Source of the DNA: Tieghemiomyces parasiticus
Lineage: Eukaryota; Kickxellomycota; Dimargaritomycetes; Dimargaritales; Dimargaritaceae
Assembly: GCA_027575765.1 (NCBI GenBank)
Contig: JANBPT010000174.1
Location: 1-61,991 of the forward strand
Reading direction: 5' to 3'
Length of the DNA stretch: 61,991 nt
Shown here: in pieces, positions 10,223 through 23,030 of the stretch
Position numbering within the stretch: position 1 is the stretch's first letter
Layout of the letters: every line of letters starts with the position of its first letter
Notes under the pieces: generated by a model
Databases searched by the model: none
Seen by the model: the letters and a program-made list of their open reading frames with translations, nothing else
What the model was told of the DNA's origin: nothing
Position numbers and translations under genes: made by a program

Positions 10223-12118
10223 AGCTCTTAAGGCTGGCTAATGGTGGGTTAGGATAGGTAAGTGAAGGGCTGGATCAGCATATTTGGACCTTGGAACTAC
10301 TTGCGCGGGTATATTAATTGGTTGGAAGGAGGGGTTCTGACCCAACATTTGTATCAAGGGGAATTTTATAAACCCGGTAGTGCTGACATCCAAAAGCCAA
10401 TGGCCGCAGATTACGACAGAATTCTGCAAGCCATGATGACGCTTTGTAGCAACACTTCACTTCCTTAACCATTACAATTGGTCTCACTAAAGTGGCCCAC
10501 AGTCACTTCCTCAGTTCTCAGAAGAAACCCAACCCCAACCTACTGGAGGCCCAACGCCTAGCCCATCTGCCAGTTATATAAGCCCACGAACCTACGTAAT
10601 ATTATTATTTTAATATCTATTTATAACACCTTTTCGAATAAGCCGGTCCTTGGATCTTGACCTTCCACATCTCATAACAATTCACATCTATATACCACAA
10701 AGTATCTCCAAAATACACAATGCCCTATCTGGCTGCCCGATTACTCTACTTTCATTTATACCAGAGCCCCTTTGAAAGAGAATTTTGCTGCACATTTCTC
10801 TAACTATTCACCTGCCATGCCATTCATAACTGCAATGATTTGAAGTACTTTTACTTGCCACAGAGGAAACGGCTCACTCATAAACCTGTTGGCCGCATAT
10901 ACGCAGCCAGGTAATATTGTTTATAAGTAATAGGAAGGTTCGTCTCACCAGCTACTAGTCCCATGCTCCAGTCCCTGTCTGCATGTTGACATGTAACCAG
11001 CTCCGAGAGTTACCACAGGCTCGATTTTAAACCTCCCCCTCCTTGCTTTTATTTGCATTAGAGAGTTTAATAAACCTTAAAATGGAGACTATCGCCTGGG
11101 AGTGTTAGTGAAAGCGATTCCTCCAAGCCCCTAAGTGGCATGGGTAGCAACACTGGAACTCAGAGGTTGGGTTCCTCAGTGTCCTTCACTGTCTACTAGC
11201 CATGGAGTGTGGTCCCATAGCGATCGTGCTGGGAGAGTTAGGCGTACCTTCTATATGCCATACCACCTGGCTTCGCCTCGCGTCAGAAGACGAGCCAAAC
11301 CTGAACCTGGCTTTCAGAAGGGGGCTGAAACCTGACACAGGCAGTACATGGTCGCGACGACTGATACGAGCACCAAGGGCCCTTATGCACTCGTGCGCCA
11401 GCTTAATTCGCCTATCAACGTTGATAGTTGTTTATTTCTTGTTTAAAAATCACGAACAGGTTTTTGGGCGCTCAGCCTGTAACTGCCCACCATCTGTTGG
11501 TAGACGTGCTCGGCAGGTTTCCCCATCCCCGCGGCCTAAGCCGCAGCGCGCCTCCACATGAGGCGCTGTAAGAGTAATCTCAGGAATTGCCACACATCAC
11601 TGCGCCTTTAGTTCGTAATTCCTACTAGAGGGGGAGGGGGCAGCGTTCTACTAGTATCTAAAGTTGTGATTGGTGAGCCGATTATGGGACAGAGAGGAGC
11701 GGCCGGCGCTATTTTTTTTTATAGCCCTGGTACCAATGATGGCGCAGCACGGGTATATAGAGACCCTGCTTCCACAGTGCACAGCGTGCTGAACCCACCT
11801 CACTTAATGCACTGATGTGTTTGACAATCAAGTTGGGGTTTCCGCCTTGTCGTTTAGATTCTACTTCTAGACGTTGTACGCTACTAGCCAAGCCGCGTCC
11901 TAATACCAGTTAGACCTTCTAAAGCGAACCTCTACTGCTGTGTTGCGTAGGTTTACAGCGTAGTCAGTCGTACAGGATGGGCGAGTGGCATCCCCAATTT
12001 AATTACTCGTTAACCAAGAGGTCTCATAAAAAACTCAGACACAAGAACAAGGGTCGCGCATAAAAATAAATGCAGGAAAATGGCCATGTAGAATAGGCCA
12101 AAAACAATTAGATCCGTC
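10223..12118. other. gene-poor spacer
   Basis: Several short open frames (10262-10468, 11202-11561 and others) have no recognisable motif, mixed strand and ordinary background composition. A TTATATAAGCCC word at about 10573-10584 resembles a TATA box but no gene follows. The final 100 bases are the 3' flank of the dynamitin gene, which ends at 12119. Confidence 0.45.
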
Positions 12119-13966
12119 CTACAGCGCTTCTAAGCGGCGAGTCAGGTCGCGCACCCGGCCATCCAAACTCGTCAGGTTGCTCTGGATGGTAGTGGTATTC
12201 TCCTTCATGTTGGCTAGGAGTTGCGTCCCGATTTCCTGGAGTACTTTAGTATCCTCCGCAATTTTGGTCTGGCTCTCACTGCACTGACGCAGAGTCTGAC
12301 CTACCACGCTGGCTTCCAGGTGCAGAGCCTGGAGGGACTGCAGGCGGGCCACGATAGCCGGTGCGGTTTCGATAAGAGGGTCGACCCGGTCGACCACAGC
12401 GAAGAGCCGGTTGATCTGCGAAGCGTGTGGGGGGCGGTGATATAAAGGTAGGTTAGTTATGAAAACATGAAACTCGGATGGGTCAGACTGAAATCGGTAC
12501 GCGTTGCCGATCACGTTTAAGTCGCTTTGCCGTATATTTAATCGACTCACTGTACTTACTTTCTCACCCACCTCATCGTCGAGGTTGATCACACCCTCGT
12601 CCTGGGCGCGAACGGCGGCTAGCTTCTCTAGGTCCTGAGTGACGGCCTTGGCCCGCCGTGACAGGGACTCCAGGTGTCGGGGTTGGGCGAGTAGACGCAC
12701 CTGGCCCTCTAGGCTTCCCATGACCTCGAGGAGACCCCGACCACGCAGGCCGTGCGCGCCCTCCGATGTCAGCCGTTGACCAAGCAGCTGTTCTAGCTCG
12801 GCGACACGATTCTCGAGTTTTCCCATGTAAGCAGCATCGGGCGTGGATAAGTTGGACTGGGTACAGCGAAGTGCATGTGACTATACGGTAAGGGTGTTAA
12901 TTACACGAGTAGGTGATGTAGAGGCCACCGGTTCAAAAACTAGGAGTCTGCCGATACTGCGCCCATACCACCTTGGCTACGCAGCTTACCTTGACGGTCA
13001 CCGAGGCGCTAGGAACCGGCTCGGGGTCGCTGGAGACCACTTCAAGACGCTGGAGGCTATTCAACAAGGATCGTCCAGGGTTGGTGGCGAAGATACCGGC
13101 AGTGGCGGACTGATCGTCCTGTAACTGGGAAGAGAGCCCCGAAAGTTCACGCTGGAGCACAGAAGCCTGGGCAAAGAGAGCCCGCTGGGATTCACTGGTA
13201 GATTCTGGGGCGGCGCCCAGTTCGTCAGCCAGCTCTTGGGTCTCATGGAGGAGACGCCGGAGACGCTGGACGGGAGTTTCGTCAACGGACACGGATCCCC
13301 GGCTGACCTCGAGCTCGCCGTCGTTGGGTAGGGTCTGACGGAGGTAGTGGTGGTAAAGTGCCGAGCGGTGGCGGCGAGCCAGGGTGGCAGCCTCGTTGCC
13401 CTTGCCCTCGGGGTCCTCACCTGTGGCTTCCCGGAAGCGGGCTAGGGCTTGTGCGGCTGAGACTGTGTGGCCATCAATGTCGTCATTGCGGGCCTCAGGC
13501 TCCGCAGGCTTCGAGGGGACGTGAGGTGATTGGAGACACGGTGAGCTTGTTGGATGATGGCCTGGCTGGGTTCTATTGGCAGGGGATATCAATCACTCGT
13601 TCACTATTATACAAGTCCAATACCATGCTGTTACAACTTACTTTCAAGAATGAATAGGCAGCCAGACCGTCGGCTGACTCGGGGGTTTCATAGACGTCAG
13701 GTTGGGTGTCCTGGCGCAAAGGGTGGCATGGTGGAGATGAGTAGAAGAAGTCGTAGAGAACGAGTCAGTCGGGGGGGACTAGAACTAGCAGCACCCACGC
13801 CGTATAACCAACCCGGTAACTAAGGCGCAGTAGCCTTGGTCAGCTAGTGGGCAACCCGTCTTTGGACCCTGAGCTCGCTGCATGAGCGAGAGGGTTACCT
13901 TCCCTCCGCGGCCATACTTACAATGTCGGGTAGATTCGAGTACTTGTTGGCAGTGGAGGCAGCCAT
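12119..13966 (-). CDS. dynactin subunit 2 (dynamitin, p50)
   Basis: Five exons on the minus strand: 13922-13966, 13642-13710, 12990-13565, 12560-12856 and 12119-12415. All junctions are in phase 0 and give 427 aa, close to the family's usual 400 or so. Exon 1 carries the N-terminal NKYSNLPDI and exon 2 the PDVYETPE motif, both hallmarks of dynamitin. The remainder is heptad-rich coiled coil (for example VQRLRRLLHETQELADEL and MGKLENRVAELEQLL), with the conserved C-terminal helix. Dynamitin forms the shoulder of dynactin, the dynein cofactor for minus-end microtubule transport, and acts in the cytoplasm. Introns have GTAAGT donors, and the fourth carries a CTAAC branch point. The acceptor of exon 3 (CAG at 13566-13568) is the least certain because AAG acceptors further in are also in phase. 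The gene is divergent from RIB7. Confidence 0.9.
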
Positions 13967-14610
13967 GGTGGAGGAAGGCCGGATGGGCTTGCGCTCGGGA
14001 TTGGCCGACAAGGAAGTAGCAGTGGAAAATAGGTATCGTGTGGTAGAGAAGAATAAGAAGCGTGGAATAGGCTAGGGTAACTCGGGATGGGCTGGCGGAG
14101 TCGGAATGATTGAGGGTGAGATGAGGGGCTTGGGCAGTGTGCGCATACCCTTTAAGCTGGGGCTACATGCCCTGACTGAGGAGATTGTGGGGTTGCGTAC
14201 AGGCAGGCGGGAGCTGGAGGACGCAGTCCAGGCCAATACTGCCCCTTTGAAACGCTCCTGGTGTGGCACCCTCGCTTATGACGGGCCTCCCCGTCGGGGC
14301 ATGGTAAATTTAGGGCTCTTTCCAGGGCTAGCGAGTGTAGTTTGACGGTGGAGTCAAAGCAGAGTCACAGCCACAGCGCACGTCGGTTTGCAGTGCGCCT
14401 GCCCTCCCTGCGCTCTTCCCCCTCCGACGGGACGATTGGCTCTTCGCCATGCGCCGTCCTTGCTCTCCCCCCAATTCGCTGTGCTCATTGGCAAACACCT
14501 TACTATCCACATTAACGTCCACGTGTCCGCATTCTCGCCACTTCTAGCTGGGCCGACGCCATTCAGACCTTACCCTACGCTTCCCGCTCGAGCACCGCAT
14601 CTCGTTGCCC
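13967..14610. promoter_or_regulatory. shared divergent promoter region, dynamitin / RIB7
   Basis: This 644-bp gap separates the start codons of two divergent genes and must hold both promoters and 5' UTRs. No TATA box or named operator is evident. The RIB7 side is C/T-rich. Confidence 0.4.
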
Positions 14611-15771
14611 ATGGCCGACCAGGCAGACATACCTTGGGATCGCATTACCGCGTTCCTCGACCAAACGCTGCCCCCACCAACGACCGACAGCCCTTGGCCC
14701 GCCGTCTGCGTGACTTACGCCCAGAGCCTCGACGGCAAGATCGCCGGAAAGGGTGGTAGACCGCTGGCCTTGAGTTGCGCCGAGTCGTACGCCCTGACCC
14801 ACCAGCTGCGCACGACCCATTCGGCCATCCTTGTCGGAGTCCAGACGGTCATCAATGATGACCCCCAGCTTACGGGTACGTATCCGTTGATGTGACAACG
14901 GGGGCCTGCCCGCTCGAGACCGTTGGACCTGATCTAATGACGGCTATGCACCAACCTCGTCGTGGACTTTTTGTTAACAAACTGTACACCTCGTCAATCC
15001 ACGTTTTCCCCCACTGGGCCACGCTCCAGCTCGCCAGTGCGCCCCGCAGACCCCGCTGCGCAACCCGCAGCCCGTGATTTTGGACTCCACGCTCCGTACG
15101 CCCGTGGCGTGCCGACTCCTCGCTGCCCCTCTCAGCAACCCGGATGCCCGGACCCCTTGGATCCTAGCGGGCCCACAGTATGACCGGGTCCAGAAGCTCA
15201 GGCTGGAGGCCGCAGGGGCTCGCGTGTTCGTGATTGACTCACCTGTCGAAGACGTTGGTGGCCGTGTCCCCCTGGCGGAGGCTTTGCGCTGCCTTAAGCG
15301 AGAAGGGATCAGTGAGCTCATGGTCGAGGGCGGCGCCCGCGTTATCGGGGCCTTCCTGGCTCTCTTCAACGAAGTGCACCATCGGCCGCCAGAATTTAAC
15401 GTCCCTCCCCTGCGCTGCATCATCACCCTCGCCCCACGCTGGGTGGGACCTGACGGAATTGCCGTGCAGGTTGCCCATACGAATGGTGCGGAAAGTAATG
15501 AGCCAGGGTTGACCAGTACCACCCCGCAGGTACGTCTCGGGCGGATCCAGCTCAATTGAAAATGCCATTGTTGGAGAAGGCACGTACCATAGTGGTTGCT
15601 ACGCGGCTAACCTTCACTCACTATGCCCTCCACCTACTCACACACGCACGTGTATCCACCACACTGCTTTGCTGTACACCTCAGGTCACGGATACCCTCC
15701 CAGGCATCGCAGCCAACTGCGTGCTGCAGCTGGGGAGGGACATCATCATGGCGGGGCCAATCCAGGGCTAA
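14611..15771 (+). CDS. RIB7: 2,5-diamino-6-ribosylamino-pyrimidinone 5'-phosphate reductase (riboflavin synthesis)
   Basis: Three exons, 14611-14875, 15030-15529 and 15685-15771, give 283 aa (yeast Rib7 is 244). The ATG at 14611 (MADQADIPW) is chosen as the first in frame. The RibD C-terminal reductase fold is clear: YAQSLDGKIAG near the N-terminus, AILVGVQTVINDDPQLT for cofactor and substrate binding, VILDSTLRTP, ILAGPQ, and EGISELMVEGGARVIGAFL for the NADPH pocket. The enzyme reduces the ribosylamino pyrimidine to the ribitylamino form, the second step of fungal riboflavin synthesis in the cytosol. Splice joins LT|AR (phase 1) and PQ|VTD (phase 0) restore the family sequence. The last exon ends in LGRDIIMAGPIQG, the expected C-terminal strand. 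Confidence 0.9.
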
Positions 15772-16796
15772 ACAGGTAGCCTTGACCACGACACCCCGTC
15801 GTCCCTGCATAGTTGGTACGATGAGCTCGCCTTCAGACCAACTCGTGCCAACGGGTGTAAAGCCCAGTCTCGACAAAACGCGACTAAACTTATTTTCCGC
15901 CCTAGGCCTATCCGACCGCAAGGAAGAGAAAGCTGCCGGTGGATTATTGTCAATAGGGGTCTTCGCTTGACTCAACCGTTAAACTGGGCCCGATGTCGAA
16001 GGGCAATGCTACAATTTTGGATACTCGGTCGATGACCGACCCTACCTCAAGCAGACGTGACACGTAGGGACTAGGGTGATTTTAAGAGCCAGTGGGTGTA
16101 CCGTATTCTCTGGCACTTACAGTATGCCCATAGCGTGGATGATTACCATATAATTCTGCAGCCTCCCCTTTATGGCCAAGCTACTGGCATACCAGACCCC
16201 CCTCCCGCCGCGGGGTTAAATGACAGCGCGAAGCAATTTGCATTATAAGGTTGATATCAAGAGCTAGGTCTGCTGTCGACGTGAGCGAGGTACAATATAC
16301 ATAGCGATTGGATCACGGCTGTACCGTAACCTACACGCTTGCTGGTCCAGGTGGCTTCAATACGGCAACACCACTGTGTGGCAAAAGTCGCAAGGGGGTT
16401 TGTCGTTCGAAGGCCGCATTCCCATCCTGTCACATGTGCCCATGCCTAAACAGGTGAGATCTCCATGCCACTTTGTCCAAGCTCGTTTGCCTTACTATCT
16501 GGGCGAAACATTGAAAAGCTGTGCCAGTGTGTCCAACTTCTCATTGCCTCGTTCACCTCAGTCCTTTACCTTCCCTCAACTAATCCCAACTACGGACGAA
16601 TCCCCTCTCACTTTTTTTCTTTGACCCGTTCGCTTTGCCGTCTCTGGCTGAGTGTCTTGCCCTTCACGCGCCGGACCTTTGGTTGCCATTTCGTGTGACG
16701 TCTCGGCGACTGCTACAGTTCATTTCCAATACACCACCTTGACGACATCATTCTTAATACCCACGTATCCATCCCTGCTAGCTCACATTCGACGAC
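15772..16796. other. intergenic, RIB7 to ADA3
   Basis: No coding frame with recognisable motifs and no RNA gene was found. The last 300 bases become pyrimidine-rich and form the probable ADA3 leader. Confidence 0.4.
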
Positions 16797-19395
16797 ATGG
16801 ACGAGTCGGAGATCCGCCATCTGGGCATTGATCCCTACTTCCACCCTGCTCAGAGCCACCTGTTCCATCGGTTCCTCAAGTCATCCTCCCGTAACGGGTC
16901 CGACGGCCGGGTCCCCGCCGTCGACCTGCCACCATCTCTGGCGGACCTGCAGGCCTTGGAAAAGGAGCTCGAGGCGTTCACTTGCCGCGCCTCAGAGCGA
17001 GAAGACCAGCTTACCAAAGAATTCAGTCAGCTCCGAGCGCGATACCGCAACCAACCCGAAGCCGGTGAGACAGTGTTGCTGCAAGGAGGCGGCAGTGGAG
17101 GTAGCAATGGCGGGACCGGACTACCATCCCATCCACACGGAAGGTCCACGGGGAGTCAGGGCTCGCCTAGTACGGGTGGTGGCCGCCATCGCAAGTCGTC
17201 CGTGAGCAGCAACTCGGGCCGTGATGACCGGCGACGGGACTTTCCTGGCGTCCACAGTCCCATCCAGAAATCGCAGTCGTTTGGCGGGTCGCGCCGGCGT
17301 GCCGAGAGCATAGACCGGCCGGGTTCCCCGCTTGCCCAACGTACCCCGCCCAACCAAAGCAATTCCTCCCGGCGCGACTCTTTTACCAAGCCGCACAGCC
17401 TGTCCCAGGTCCAGCAAGCACCCTCTCCGTCCCCGTCTCATCTTGCCACCCCCGCCGCTACCTCAACGGTCACAGCGACAGGCAACGCCTCGACTCCGGG
17501 CGCCTCATCGCCACCTTCACCCGCTGTATCCCACTCGTCCCTAGTTTCCAATGACTCGCCGTTTCTGACCCAAACACCGACTAGCCGCGCTGGGCACCGG
17601 TCGGACCTGAACAACGTAAAGCGCAAGCGAAAGCACGACAGTATCGATGAGGAACGGAGCCGGGAAACGGACGACGATTTTAAAGGTAGGTTACCATCGC
17701 AGGCCATGGACTGTCTAACGCGGGTGCCGAACGGCGACGGCACGGCGCCCTCGTTATCTTGCCCGGCCATTTGCCGCCTCGTTCGTGTGCAAGGCCACCA
17801 CCCCCGGTTTCTCACTTTCCTTATCGTTTTCTAACCTTTCCGCTTCCTGCCATGACACTCTCCCACGCCTTGCCGCCTGCCCTTGGGTTGCAGGTTCCCC
17901 CCTGCGCCACGGTAAGCCGAGGGCCCGGAAGGACAAAGTGATGGCTAATCCGGCACGGGACGCCACCCCGCTAGGTACTCCTGGCCTGGACCGCCCCAGT
18001 ACCCCGGTACACGATGCCGTCCCAGAATCCTACCGTCCCAAGTCCGTGCCCAAGCATGCCGGCACAGCCGGAGACGCGGAATCGCCGTCGGTGGACGATG
18101 ACTTCTCGCGGATTAAAGTAGCCAGCGAGGTCCCCATCATGACCTTTTGGGCCTCGGTGGACCCTTACTTCCGCCCGCTTAATGAGAACGACCTCCAATT
18201 CCTCCAGGACGAAGGTGATACCGTCACCCCGTACCTTACCCCGACCCTCGGTACGCACTACACCCAGGTCTGGGCTGCTGAGGACCGCGAACTCTTTCCC
18301 GGTCAGGTCCCGTCGGCGACCCCATATGACCCGCTGGCCCCGCCCCCACCACCACCACCAATCCCGAAACCCAAGGGCCGTCCGCCCCTCCGAGCGGCCA
18401 AGATTGAGCAGCGTGCTGCCGCCGCCGCCGCCGCCGCTGCCGCGGCGGCTGCCCTAGTCCAGGAACCTCTCCCACTACCGGGGAACTATGGCCCTCCTCC
18501 GCCATCCGCGATCCCCCACGAAGGAAAACCCGTCCGGGAGCTCCTGGACGAACATTTACTCGACGAGGATGTCGGCTGCGGTCCGCTCACCGACCGGATC
18601 GTGAGCTCCCTCATCCAGGACCGGCTGCTGGACCCGCAGGACCTCACCTCAGACGGCGACTGGGACCACCCGGGGGTGTCTGATGACGTTCGATCCCCGG
18701 CGGGCAAGACGGCACTCATGATGCCCTTTACCGCTGCGAGCACACCAGGCGGGCCCGATGGCACTGGGACCCCCGGCTCCTTCGGTTCGACCTCCCCGAT
18801 TACCGCCGGCCAGGGGCATGTCGGCGGGGTGGACATCATCGGCCTGGAGGAACGGCTGGCCCGTGAGCTCCGCTACATTGGTATTCTGGGCGAGCACGAC
18901 GCGGTGGATTGGTCGGCGCGCGAGGACGACGAGGTTTGCGCGGTCCTCCGCCACTGCCAACGCCAGCTGCGCACCCAAGCCGAGGTTAATCACGCGCGCC
19001 GCACGGTTCTACTCCACGCGGCGCGGGAGCACCTAGCCTTCCAGGAGTACCATCAGATTATGGATGAGCTAGACAAGCAGGTGGAACAAAGTTACATCAA
19101 ACGATACCGCGGCCAGAAAACGAAACGGAAAAAGGTCATGCCTACCCGCGCCGGCCTATCCGACAACGCCGCCCATACCCTCGAGCGTCGCCGTCGGATC
19201 ATCGAAGGTATTGGGGGCCTCTTCCCCGAGGAGAAATTTTTACCGCCCACCACGTCTATTTACCAGGGGATCGATGGCGGGGCCACCACACCCTCGGCGG
19301 CATCCAGTTCGTCAGCAGACAAGATAAGGACTTCCGGTGACAACCGAGACGAGACTGGAAGTACCACTTCTAATGCCATGTCTCACTGGCGTTGA
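16797..19395 (+). CDS. ADA3: SAGA/ADA histone acetyltransferase adaptor Ada3 (Ngg1)
   Basis: Two exons, 16797-17685 and 17894-19395, joined in phase 1 (DDFK-G-SPLR), give 796 aa. The first part holds a short helical segment (ALEKELEAFTCRASEREDQLTKEF) and then a Ser/Pro-rich disordered stretch with a basic KRKRKH patch. The second part carries the Ada3 family blocks: FWASVDPYFRPLNENDLQFLQ, an Ala run of about 13 residues, CGPLTDRIVSSLIQDRLL, LEERLARELRYIGIL, and the conserved C-terminal YIKRYRGQKTKRKK..LERRRRIIEGIGGLFP. Ada3 links Ada2-Gcn5 to SAGA and ADA and stimulates nucleosomal histone H3 acetylation in the nucleus. The intron (208 bp) has a GTAGGT donor and CTAACC at about 17831. Confidence 0.9.
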
Positions 19396-21058
19396 ACGGA
19401 CCATGCCTTTTTTTTGGGGGGTTTATTATATTATAATCTATATATACGTATATAACTGCCTGTGATCGTGGTCAGTCTGCGTTCGAACCTCTCCCACCCC
19501 TAGGTCGTTCCTCCGTACTTATAAATTGCCCCCCCTGTACCAACATCCAACGCCCCCCCACTTCAGTCAGCCACATTGGTCTTTTATATGTACAACTTAT
19601 ACATTGGCTCTCCTTTTAGGCCCGTTTTTGACCCTATCTGATATTGTATTTGGCCTATAATCGTGATGCTAGTAAGCTACCTAATATGCTACGTCCCCCT
19701 ATCCAATGTTAATAATCGTTACTATCGGTCGAACCCGCTCTGTCTCGCCTGGCTGCTAGCTATATTGTAACCGAGGCGCACTCCAGGATGCCCCCTTGTC
19801 CAAGTAAGCCGCCTCCCTTCAAGAGTCCGTCTTCCTGATTAATTCGCGATGGAAGTATGAGGATTCTTTCTCCTTCTTTGGCAAATATGAAGGCCGCGGC
19901 CTTCCGACTTCGGAGGCGAGCTCGACTCAATTTCGGGTCCTCTTCCTCATGGAGAAAGTTTCCAAACCAAGCACCTCAAACTACACCAAATGTTTTCGCG
20001 TCATCGCTCGAACCACACCTATTTAAAGACGGCGAATCGCCCATATTTGTAGATTCGTTATGTGTGTAATAAATAGTGTTACTTTTATTCTACTCGGCCT
20101 GCTTGCCAACGACCCTCCCTCGGTCTTTCCTATAATTGCTCCCCCTCTCGTGCTACACACCCCGTCATCGTATCAGCTAACCACATTTTTTTAACTGAAT
20201 GTATAGAGGCGAAGTTAGCGTCGTGCCTAGCAAAGCTGATATGGCCCTAAAGAGGAATGATATGGTCATGCGTGATTCTATAAGGAGTTGCCTTTTTGGC
20301 AATGATAATGACATGTTCAACCCCTCCCCCTCTCTTGGCAATAAGACGGTGTTGGCCTCGAGTCATGGCCTTCAATGCGGGGTTCAAGAAGGCACGGGCT
20401 TCACAGGACCCTTCACTATTTGCATTGCTGATCATGATTTATTATTTTTTCGCTTCGGGTTCGGGCCTCCTAATCTCACCACATACCACACCTAAAATAT
20501 TTGGTATTTTTTCATACGTTCTACATATAAACCATGACCCCCATCCATTTCCTCTTACATCCTAGTGCCTTTATTACCTAAACGGCGCTCTAAATCCCGG
20601 ACGACCATGAAGGCTAGACTATAGGCTGTATAGACTAGGTATTCCAATCGACAGAAAGGCTTAGTACAACGCTCGCCCAACAATCCATGTGGTGAGAAAC
20701 ATTTTGAGTAGACCGCTATTTGCGTTCAGCAGCCAAGTCTTTTGACAGCCAATACTAGTCGCTGTTCTTTGCTGTCACCGTCTGCCATTATGGATTTCCA
20801 TCCGGGGATTTCGTCTCGCGGGCCCACAGCTTACCAACTCCATACCTTCATTGCTATTCAAGCTAGGTTTCTGGCATTGTAGTTTATTGCTTTTTCCGTG
20901 GCCAACAGGGCAGCGGCAAGTTGCCAAATGATAAAACAAACGGTAGGGGACATGGCGGTCTTAACAGCCTTAAGAACTAGGATCCTCTTAATAATAATAA
21001 AAATATGCCAAATTGGCACCCACGTCATCGTCTTTAGGTCCACCCGTCCTCCTCTTCC
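19396..21058. other. intergenic, ADA3 to VMA13 (convergent)
   Basis: This is the shared 3' side of two convergent genes. It starts with an AT-rich stretch (19418-19455) typical of a polyadenylation region. Open frames at 19857-20069 and 20199-20495 have no family motif and no promoter-like leader; I do not call them. The rest is AT-rich and featureless to the eye. Confidence 0.4.
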
Positions 21059-23030
21059 CTACTGCTCCCAGGCATGCGACATGAGGATCTGCACAGCCAC
21101 GAGGGCCTGGTACTTGACGTCTGGATTCGGGTGGGTCATCAGCTCCATGACCTTGGCCTTGGCACCCGATTCCTGGACCAATTTCTTACCCTGGCTGTAG
21201 TACTTGGCGAATTGGCCGATATCGTGGGCGGCAACAGCGAGCACAGTGGGGTCCTGATCTGGCTGAGCGAGACAGGCCACGAGGGCATCGAAGAGGTGTG
21301 CATTCTCATCGGCCAACTTGGCGGCGTGTAGCTTCCAGAAGGCGTCCGAGTTATGCGAGGGCGTCCAACTGAGGTGGCCCGACTCAACTTCCGAGACGTA
21401 CTCGTCCCAAGTGGTTAACTTTTGGAACCGCTCGGTGAGTTCGTCACGGAGGAAGGTCACGTCGTCCGGAATGTCAGCGTCGGTCCACTTACGGGAGGCC
21501 AAGTTGTCACAAAGGTTAAGCACCTTGTTGACGAGCATAGAAGGCTGATTTTCCTCGGGGGCCAGGGTGAGGAGGTTGCGGAGCGTGGCGAGGATGATGC
21601 GGGCGAGCTTCTCCTTGGTAGCTGCCTTGGCAATAGCCACAGCCTGGGCGATCACTCCGTACCGCTTGTCCATAGTGGCGCTGGCCTCGCCGTCGAACGA
21701 GAGCAGCCAGATGCAAAAGAGGAGCTGGTACAGCATCTGCGGGTTGCCGCTCCGGTTGGCGTGGATGAGACCGGTGAGCGTGTTCATTGCCTGCACGTGG
21801 TTGTAGAGCACTCCGCGGAATCTTTCCACTTTGAGGAGGCCCTGAAGAATTTGTACGCCCACGTCCACCACGTTAGGGTTCTCCGATTGGAGCTGGCGGG
21901 TTAGCCAAAGGAGAATGTCTGAAAAGTCAAACTGCTCCACGGTACGGGAATCCTCGCGGCTGGCGACGAGATGTGGGAGGAGGGGGAGGGGAAGGGAGAG
22001 AATATGGGTGGTAGGGGGGCTAATTAGAAGGAGGACGACGAGCATGAAAGTATTGTTTTGGGGCGATGGGAGGGGGTGGCTCTGGGCCAGCGTGTCACGT
22101 TAAAATGACCTACTTCAGCACCTCGGTGATAATCATGGCGGCTTTGAGGTTAAGATAGTCGTCTTCTTTACCCAGGCACCTGGGTGAAGGAGGAGATAAG
22201 AGATATGGGGGTACAATGAGCGATAAAGGGGACAGGGATTAGGATAGCTGGCGATGGAGGATGGTGGAGGGCTGAAGCTGGCGGCCAGTGCTAGTTGGCC
22301 GGAATGCGGCTTTGGTCTTACCGCTTGAGAGCCACAAACGGCGAGGTCTCGGGCTGACGGGCCAGGTGGACGAGGTAGTCCAAGGTCTCGGGGTACTTGT
22401 GGATGGCATCGTCAAAAGCGACCAAGATGTACTGTAGGGCGTCCATGCGGGACAATTTGCCCATGAGCCCGAGGAACAGGTCGATATACTTGTGGGCTAA
22501 TTCCTGTAGGCCATGGAAACGAGTGAAGGAGGGGGGTGGTGGTCAAGACAAGTGGGGTCGTTCGGGTGAGCTGTAAGTACATGGAGCCACGGAGGTGGGC
22601 CCTTCAGGACCAGCGAGACAACCCGTGGCACGTCTTCCACCTCCCCAACAACCGGGTCCTCCTGTGCGACGTCAAGGGAAGCGGATAGGGAGAGGCTCCC
22701 ACCTACTCACCACGGCCGACTTCCCTGTCTCCTTCTAAAGTTACAGGGTTCTTGCCAACGGGGCCCACTTACCTTGTCCTTCAGACCGGTCTTGGCAGAG
22801 TAGTTGCGGAGCATAAGAAGCTCGTTCTCAGTGATGAGCGAGGCGCGCTGGTAGCCCTCCCAGGGCATAGGCCGCTCGCGGATATTCTCCGTTACTTCGT
22901 CAAAGTAGCTGTTGGTGATGAGCAAACTCGGGATGGTAATGGGCTGGTCGACAGCGGAGCTTGTGACGGTACCCGATGGGTCATTGATGTCCAGCTGGGC
23001 AAGACCCGCGGCGGCAACGTCGGCTGACAT
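21059..23030 (-). CDS. VMA13: V-type H+-ATPase V1 sector subunit H
   Basis: Four exons on the minus strand: 22773-23030, 22322-22503, 22114-22179 and 21059-21959. Phases 0, 2 and 2 agree and give 468 aa (yeast Vma13 is 478). The protein is all-helical with armadillo-like repeats: KLSRMDALQYILVAFDDAI, LLKVERFRGVLYNHVQAMN and RNLLTLAPEE are followed by the C-terminal domain LDD..TFLRDELTERFQKLTTWDEYVSEVESGHLSWTPSH, AHDIGQFAKYY and DVKYQALVAVQILMSHAW. Subunit H activates V-ATPase and silences free V1, acting on vacuole and endosome membranes. The 66-bp third exon has good splice sites on both sides. ATG 23030 (MSADVAAAG) is the chosen start. Confidence 0.92.

Noticed and set aside
19470..19500. 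GTTCGAACC word suggesting a tRNA T-loop
   Set aside because: No matching D-arm, anticodon arm or acceptor pairing in the correct distance on either strand.
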